From positions 6,145,486 through 6,209,485 of the forward strand of contig NZ_CP022161.1 in assembly GCF_002214185.1 (NCBI RefSeq): a stretch of DNA of 64,000 nucleotides. Reading direction: 5' to 3'. Below, piece after piece: positions 59,412-64,000 of this stretch. The first letter of the stretch is position 1, and each line of letters starts with the position of its first letter. Source of the stretch: Streptomyces capitiformicae. Its GTDB lineage: Bacteria > Actinomycetota > Actinomycetes > Streptomycetales > Streptomycetaceae. A model generated the notes under the pieces. It was given only the letters and a program-made list of their open reading frames with translations. It did no database searches and was not told the origin of the DNA. The position numbers were made by a program, and so were the translations under genes.

Positions 59412-61205
59412 TTACTGGCCTGTGTCGCCGCCGGAGCCCGTGCCGGGGTCGTTGCCCAGCTCGCCGATCCAGTCGCTTGCCGTGCTGAACCAGTCCGTGA
59501 GCTGGGCCCACCAGCTCTTGGTGGTGCCGACCCACTCCTGCAGGGGCGTGAACTCCCAGATCAGCCAGCCGCCGACGAAGAGGAGGACGATCATGAAGAG
59601 GCAGCCCTTGAGGCAGCCGAGGCCCGGGATCTTCATCGGGTTGGCGCTGCGCCGGCGCGGCTCGCGGGGCGGCCGGGGCTCGCGCTGCGGGCGCGGGGCG
59701 GGCTGCTGGGGCTGCGGGGCGGGGGCGTAGCGCTGGGGCTGCTGACGCTGCGGCTGCTGGGGCTGCGGAGGTGCGTAGCCCTGTTGCTGCTGCGGCTGGC
59801 CGTAGCCGGGGGCGCCCTGCGGCGGGCGCTGCTGGCGGCGCGGCTGCTGCGGGGGCTGCTGGGGCGGGTGCCCTGCCTGCCGCTGGGGGCGGCGGCGCAG
59901 CGGGTCCTCGCTGGGGTCGAGGTACTGGACCTGGGTCTGCTCGTTGCGGTCGCGGGCGGCGCGGAGCTGGTTCTGCCAGGGGTGAGGCTGCTCGCCCGGG
60001 TCGTGCTGCGGCACGGGCGGCATGACGGAGGTCGGGTCGGCGCCGCCCGGCCCGCCTCCGGGCCGGCCGCCGGTCTGCGGGAGTACGGCGGTGGGGTCGG
60101 CCGCGCCCGCGGGCTGGTTGCCCGGGCCCGAGGTGTGCGGGAGCACGCTGGTCGCGGCATTCGGGTCGTACGAGCCGGCACCCTGCGGCAGTACCTGCGT
60201 CGGGTCGGCCGAACCGAACGGCTCGGGGGCGCCGGGCACCTGCGCGGGCGCCGGGTCGGGGGCGAGGATATGGCCCACACCCTCGGCGGCGGCGATCTGC
60301 ATCGAGTTCGCGTGCACGCCGACGCCCTCGGCGACGATGCGGAGCGCGCGGGCGAGGTTGACGGCGCTGGGCCGTTCCATCGGGTTCTTGCGCAGACAGC
60401 GCTCGATGACCGTCCACAGCGGGTCGGGGACGGTGGACGGGCGGCGCGGCTCGGCGCTGAGGTGCTGGTGCAGCACTTCGAGGGAGGAACCGCCGCTGAA
60501 CGGCGGGCGCCCGGTGACCAGTTCGTACATCAGGATGCCGGCGCCGTAGATGTCGACGGCGGAGGTCTGCGGCCGGCCCTCGGCGGACTCGGGGGCGACG
60601 TACGCGGGCGTGCCGACGAACTCGCTGGTCCGGGTCAGGCCCGGGGAGTCGGCGAGACGGGCGATACCGAAGTCGGTCAGCATCGGGTGCATCTCGCCGC
60701 CGTCCTGCTTGAGCAGGACGTTGGCGGGCTTCAGGTCGCGGTGGACGACGCCGTCGGCGTGGCTGGCGGCGAGCGCGTCGGCGACCTGGGCGGTGAGCAG
60801 GGCGGCGCCGACCGGCGTGAACGGGCCGTTCTCACGGAGGTAGCGGTGCAGGTCCGGGCCGTCGACCAGGTCCATGACCAGGGCGAGCAGATCGCCCTCG
60901 ACCACCAGGTCCCGTACCCGCACGATGTTCGGGTGGGTGAGCCGGAGCAGCACGGAGCGCTCCCGCAGGAACCGCATCACGACGTCCGCGTCGTTGGCGA
61001 GCTCCTCCTTGAGCACCTTGATCGCCACGGTCTCACCGGGCTGTCCCGGCACCGCCGCCTCGGCCCCCGCGGTCTCTCGCTGGCGGGCGCGCCAGACAGT
61101 GCCTGTGGCGCCGCGTCCAAGCGGCTCCTCAAGGAGGTACTTGCTCCCTACCGGCCGCACGTCATGCGCTCCCTGCTGCTTGCTTGGCTGGTCCGTCCTC
61201 GTCAT
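59412..61205 (-). CDS. pkaA: Ser/Thr protein kinase PkaA-like
   Basis: The ATG at 61205 ([24 protein letters not shown] eight bases upstream) gives 597 residues; the longer frame is not conserved. Kinase domain 20-300: LGRGATGTVWRAR, VAIKVLKEEL, VVHRDLKPANVLL, LTDFGIARLADSPGLT. A 220-residue Pro/Gln/Gly linker (QPPQQPRRQQRPPQGAPGYG) leads to a C-terminal membrane helix (GCLFMIVLLFVGGWLIW). Targets unknown. Confidence 0.9.
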   Translation of the reverse strand: MTRTDQPSKQQGAHDVRPVGSKYLLEEPLGRGATGTVWRARQRETAGAEAAVPGQPGETVAIKVLKEELANDADVVMRFLRERSVLLRLTHPNIVRVRDLVVEGDLLALVMDLVDGPDLHRYLRENGPFTPVGAALLTAQVADALAASHADGVVHRDLKPANVLLKQDGGEMHPMLTDFGIARLADSPGLTRTSEFVGTPAYVAPESAEGRPQTSAVDIYGAGILMYELVTGRPPFSGGSSLEVLHQHLSAEPRRPSTVPDPLWTVIERCLRKNPMERPSAVNLARALRIVAEGVGVHANSMQIAAAEGVGHILAPDPAPAQVPGAPEPFGSADPTQVLPQGAGSYDPNAATSVLPHTSGPGNQPAGAADPTAVLPQTGGRPGGGPGGADPTSVMPPVPQHDPGEQPHPWQNQLRAARDRNEQTQVQYLDPSEDPLRRRPQRQAGHPPQQPPQQPRRQQRPPQGAPGYGQPQQQQGYAPPQPQQPQRQQPQRYAPAPQPQQPAPRPQREPRPPREPRRRSANPMKIPGLGCLKGCLFMIVLLFVGGWLIWEFTPLQEWVGTTKSWWAQLTDWFSTASDWIGELGNDPGTGSGGDTGQ

Positions 61206-61631
61206 TCGGACGCTCCGACCCACTGTAGTGGGGCCGTCCTCGGGACCGGCTGTTGTCTTCCTGTGGTGTTCGTCCACGGGTCCGTCCACGCGAGTACGTA
61301 CGCGTACCCATGTGTGTTCGATGGATAGACGCTCACCCATGGGCCGCTGGTTGCCTATGCGGACGCGACCGATCCCGAATGCGGACATGAGAGGGACGTG
61401 ACCGATCTCAAGTGATCAACTGCCGGGCATTGGTCAGGCACTTTTGGGGGCAGAGCCGACCAATCAAGATCACTTGGCGGTGGGCGGCGGGCGTGTTGTC
61501 AGTGGCAGGTGCGAGGATGCCTCCAGTACTGGCCGACGTGCCCGTGAGCGGTGGGGGAAGTCTGCGGTGGGGACCGCGCAGTCTCGTCCTCGTCGTCCCG
61601 GGTGCCCGCGCGGAAGGGACCGCTGACGGCG
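61206..61631. other. 426-bp divergent promoter region
   Basis: Lies between pkaA and the FHA gene. Open frames here are short and not conserved. No palindrome stands out; AAGTGATCAACTGCC-type less G+C-rich sequence near 61410-61470 is the likeliest promoter area. Confidence 0.4.
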
Positions 61632-64000
61632 ATGCAGATCCGGCTGACCGTCGTAGACCCGCTGGGACCGGCCTCGGAGCCCCGAGGACGCGCCACGGCC
61701 TGCGACGTGCTGGTCACGGCGCCCGCCGGGACGGCCCTCGCCGCGGTGGCCTCGGGCCTGGCCTCCGCGGTCGGCGAGGGCGGCGCCGAGCGGCTGGAGC
61801 GCGGCCGGGAGGTCGGCGGCGGCCAGGTCGTGCTGTACGCCGGCGCCGAGCGGCTCGACACCCAGCGCTGCACCCTGGGCGAGCCGCCCCTCATCGACGG
61901 CGCCGTGCTCTCCCTGGGCGCCCCCGCCGAGCCGGGCCCCGAGGTCGACGAGGCCGCCGCCCAGCTGCACGTGGTGGCCGGCCCCGACGCCGGCGGCGTC
62001 CACCTGCTGCACGGCGGCAAGATCCACATCGGCCGCTCCGCCGACGCCGACGTCCCCCTGGACGACCCCGACGTCTCCCGCCTCCACTGCGCGGTCACCC
62101 TCTCCGCCGACGGCCGCGTCTCGGTCGTCGACCTGGGCTCCACCAACGGCACGACCCTCGACGGCAACCGCGTGGGCGACCGCCCGGTGCGGCTGGCCCC
62201 GGGCGCGCTCCTCCGTATCGGCGAGTCCGCGCTCCGGCTGGCCTCGTCCTCGGGGGTGCGGGGGGTCGGGACGGCGCCTGACGGGGAGGGGCATGTCCGG
62301 GTGAGGGTGCCGGCGGGGCCGGGGGGTGGTAAGGGCTTGGGGAGCGATGCGGGTTCCGGCTCCGGCTCCGGCGTTTCCACCGGTTCCGGCTCTGGCCCTC
62401 GCTCGGGGAGCGTCTCCCGGATTGTGCCGGGGCAGGGCGGGGCCCCGGGGATCGAGCGGACGGCGGGGGACGCCGGCGAGGGGGCCGGGCGGGACAGCGT
62501 TCGTATGGCGACGGGCGAGATGCGGGCGGAGGCCTTCGGCGGCGGGGCCGGGTCGGTGGCTTCCGGTGACGTGGGGGCCGGCGATGACGTGACCGGGGCC
62601 GAGGCCGGTGACTCCGGCAGTCGGAAGAACACTCCCCTCCGGGGGACGGACGTGCCGCGTGGGGTGCGTAAACGGGGTGGGCTCGGGCGGTGGGCGCGTC
62701 GGTTGACCGGGGCGCGGGGCCAGACGGACGCCGAGCACGATCCGTATGAGTACGACTCCGAGTACGACGAGGACGAGCGCGGCGCGATGGCGTCGGTGCT
62801 CCCGGCCGACGGGGAGCGACTGCCGGAGACCTGGCCGGACCCGGCCGCGCTGCTGCTCACCGCGCTGGGGCCCGGGGCCCGGCTGTGGGAGCGGGGGCCG
62901 GGGCACCCGGAGGCGCTGACGGTGCGGCTGGGCACGGCCGACCGGGCCGCGCCGGACGGTTCGGGGCTGCTGCCGGCGGTGCCGGTGACCACCGGGTTGC
63001 GGGAGGTCGGCGCGCTGGGGCTGGCGGGGCCGCGCCCCCGGCTGCTGGGGCTGACCCGCGCGGTCGTGGCCCAACTCGCCGCGCTGCACTCCCCCGACAC
63101 CCTGGAACTGGTCCTGATCAGCGCGGACCGCTCCCGCCCCGCCGAGGAACGCACCGCCGACTGGTCCTGGCTCGGCTGGCTCCCCCACCTCCGCCCCGCC
63201 CACGGCCAGGACTGCCGCCTCCTTCTCGCCTACGACCGCGAACAGGCGACGGCCCGCCTGGACGAGCTGCTGCGCCGCCTGGAGGACCACGCGGCGGACA
63301 CGGCGGAGCCGAGGAGGCACCAGGTCGACGGCGCCCCCGGCGGGCGAGCCGTGCGGCGGCCGTCCTGGGCTCGCGAGGACGACACGGCGGACGGTGGCTT
63401 CGTGGGGCCGTACACCGTGGTGGTCGTGGACGGGGATCCCGGGGGTGCGGATGTGCGGGAGGCCGTGGTGCGGCTGGCGCAGGACGGGCCCGTCGCCGGT
63501 ATCCATGTCGTGTGCCTCGCCGAGGCGGAGGCCGCGTCGCCCGCCTCGCCGGTGACGGAGACATACGCGGCGGCCTGCGAGGTCTCGCCCGCGTTCCGCG
63601 CGTGCGGGGCCGTAGCGCTGCTCAGCGGTGATGTCGCGACGGCGCTGCGGCTGTTGCGCGTCGCACCCGGGTACGGCGGCACGCATCCCGACTCCGCCCC
63701 CGCCCCCGCCGAGCACGGGCGTGTCACCGACCCCGGCGTCGCGGCGGGTCGGCCCCGCGCCAGGCACCCTGCCGAGGCGGACACCGGTTCCGTGAGTCCT
63801 ACGCACCCGAACCTCGACCTCGCCCGAGCCGCGCGGCCCAGTGCCGAGGAGCGCACACACCCCGGCACCCAGGACCTCGCCGCGCTCTCGCCGGACCGGC
63901 CCGGACTGCTGAACCACGGCACGGTGGCCACGTTGGACGCCGTGTCGGCGGCGTGGGCGGAGCGGTTCGCGCGGGCGCTCGCGCCCCTGCGTACGGACGG
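61632..64000 (+). CDS. FHA-domain FtsK/SpoIIIE (EccC-like) protein, 5' part
   Basis: The frame from ATG 61632 (MQIRLTVVDPLGPASEPRGR) stays open for 789 codons to the window edge. An FHA phosphothreonine-binding domain is at residues about 115-200: IHIGRSADADVPLDDPDVSR, LHCAV and DLGSTNGTTLDG. A long Gly/Ser linker follows. From about residue 385 the sequence resembles the first part of EccC-type secretion ATPases (TWPDPAALLLTALGPGARLW; VTTGLREVGALGLAGPRPRL; WSWLGWLPHLRPAHG). ATPase domains would lie beyond 64000. Being divergent from pkaA, it is a plausible reader of kinase phosphorylation. Confidence 0.8.
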   Translation, partial: MQIRLTVVDPLGPASEPRGRATACDVLVTAPAGTALAAVASGLASAVGEGGAERLERGREVGGGQVVLYAGAERLDTQRCTLGEPPLIDGAVLSLGAPAEPGPEVDEAAAQLHVVAGPDAGGVHLLHGGKIHIGRSADADVPLDDPDVSRLHCAVTLSADGRVSVVDLGSTNGTTLDGNRVGDRPVRLAPGALLRIGESALRLASSSGVRGVGTAPDGEGHVRVRVPAGPGGGKGLGSDAGSGSGSGVSTGSGSGPRSGSVSRIVPGQGGAPGIERTAGDAGEGAGRDSVRMATGEMRAEAFGGGAGSVASGDVGAGDDVTGAEAGDSGSRKNTPLRGTDVPRGVRKRGGLGRWARRLTGARGQTDAEHDPYEYDSEYDEDERGAMASVLPADGERLPETWPDPAALLLTALGPGARLWERGPGHPEALTVRLGTADRAAPDGSGLLPAVPVTTGLREVGALGLAGPRPRLLGLTRAVVAQLAALHSPDTLELVLISADRSRPAEERTADWSWLGWLPHLRPAHGQDCRLLLAYDREQATARLDELLRRLEDHAADTAEPRRHQVDGAPGGRAVRRPSWAREDDTADGGFVGPYTVVVVDGDPGGADVREAVVRLAQDGPVAGIHVVCLAEAEAASPASPVTETYAAACEVSPAFRACGAVALLSGDVATALRLLRVAPGYGGTHPDSAPAPAEHGRVTDPGVAAGRPRARHPAEADTGSVSPTHPNLDLARAARPSAEERTHPGTQDLAALSPDRPGLLNHGTVATLDAVSAAWAERFARALAPLRTD

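Noticed and set aside
61470..63917. 815-codon open frame antisense to the FHA gene
   Set aside because: It mirrors the strong GC3 bias of the plus-strand gene, is Arg/Pro/Gly-rich and has no domain; the plus strand has clear FHA motifs.
1..64000. tRNA or rRNA genes
   Set aside because: Apart from tmRNA, I found no cloverleaf with a GGTTCGAATCC-type T-loop and matching acceptor stem, and no rRNA sequence.

Overview
The window is high-GC actinobacterial DNA, almost certainly from a Streptomyces chromosome. The right half carries a Streptomyces core block: matA/matB, ssrA-smpB, a carboxy-terminal protease, ftsE-ftsX, prfB, two Pkn-type kinases in the order known as pkaA-pkaB, and an FHA/FtsK-like gene. 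GTG/TTG starts, strong GC3 bias and ATGA/GTGA start-stop overlaps fit this genus.

Left part (1-34.6 kb) is an accessory, heavily rearranged region. It holds pieces of at least five insertion sequences: a partial IS5 at the left edge; a complete IS256-type element at 4.2-5.6 kb; a complete IS5-type element at 11.6-12.7 kb with TAA target duplication; and IS5 remnants near 12.7-13.0 and 32.9-33.5 kb. Gene relics lie between them (helicase-like, Fic-like, TauE/SafE, DUF6919, PD-(D/E)XK-like, XRE tail). Intact cargo includes a degenerate Fic/Doc-type toxin with its antitoxin, and a Nudix hydrolase. There is also a minus-strand operon of plasmid/AICE-type hypothetical genes (9.4 to 6.4 kb), divergent from a small AT-hook-bearing gene across a 25-bp-arm palindrome. 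Further on are a DUF3223 gene, a 2-oxoglutarate/Fe(II) oxygenase with a coupled small upstream ORF, two large STAND-type NTPases, and a tandem zeta-toxin-like protein. The last sits in an operon with a 29-residue ORF and a helix-turn-helix regulator whose leaderless promoter lies inside a palindrome. This mix of NTPases, toxins and transposons resembles a defence or mobile-element island.

The most striking object is at 27.3-31.6 kb. A pentapeptide-repeat protein gene is interrupted by a complete 2.5-kb group II intron with RT-maturase-HNH protein, GTGCG 5' end, domain V, domain VI with a bulged A, and AC 3' end. Excising 28940-31454 restores the host reading frame exactly. The restored gene is itself cut off downstream by an IS-like scar.

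Middle part (34.6-50.9 kb): DUF397 and VOC genes; a proline-rich membrane protein; an acyltransferase-matB-matA operon for extracellular glycan; a LysR regulator divergent from an MFS exporter; and a sugar-uptake operon. The last comprises a binding lipoprotein, two permeases, a GH31 alpha-xylosidase and a LacI regulator, with two LacI-type palindromes upstream. A GH3 gene truncated just before ssrA follows.

Right part (50.9-64 kb): tmRNA and SmpB (ribosome rescue), an S41 protease, FtsX/FtsE, a small zinc-ribbon membrane protein, an LAETG sortase substrate with a tandem-repeat stalk, release factor 2, PkaB and PkaA, and the start of an FHA-containing EccC/FtsK-like protein that runs off the window.
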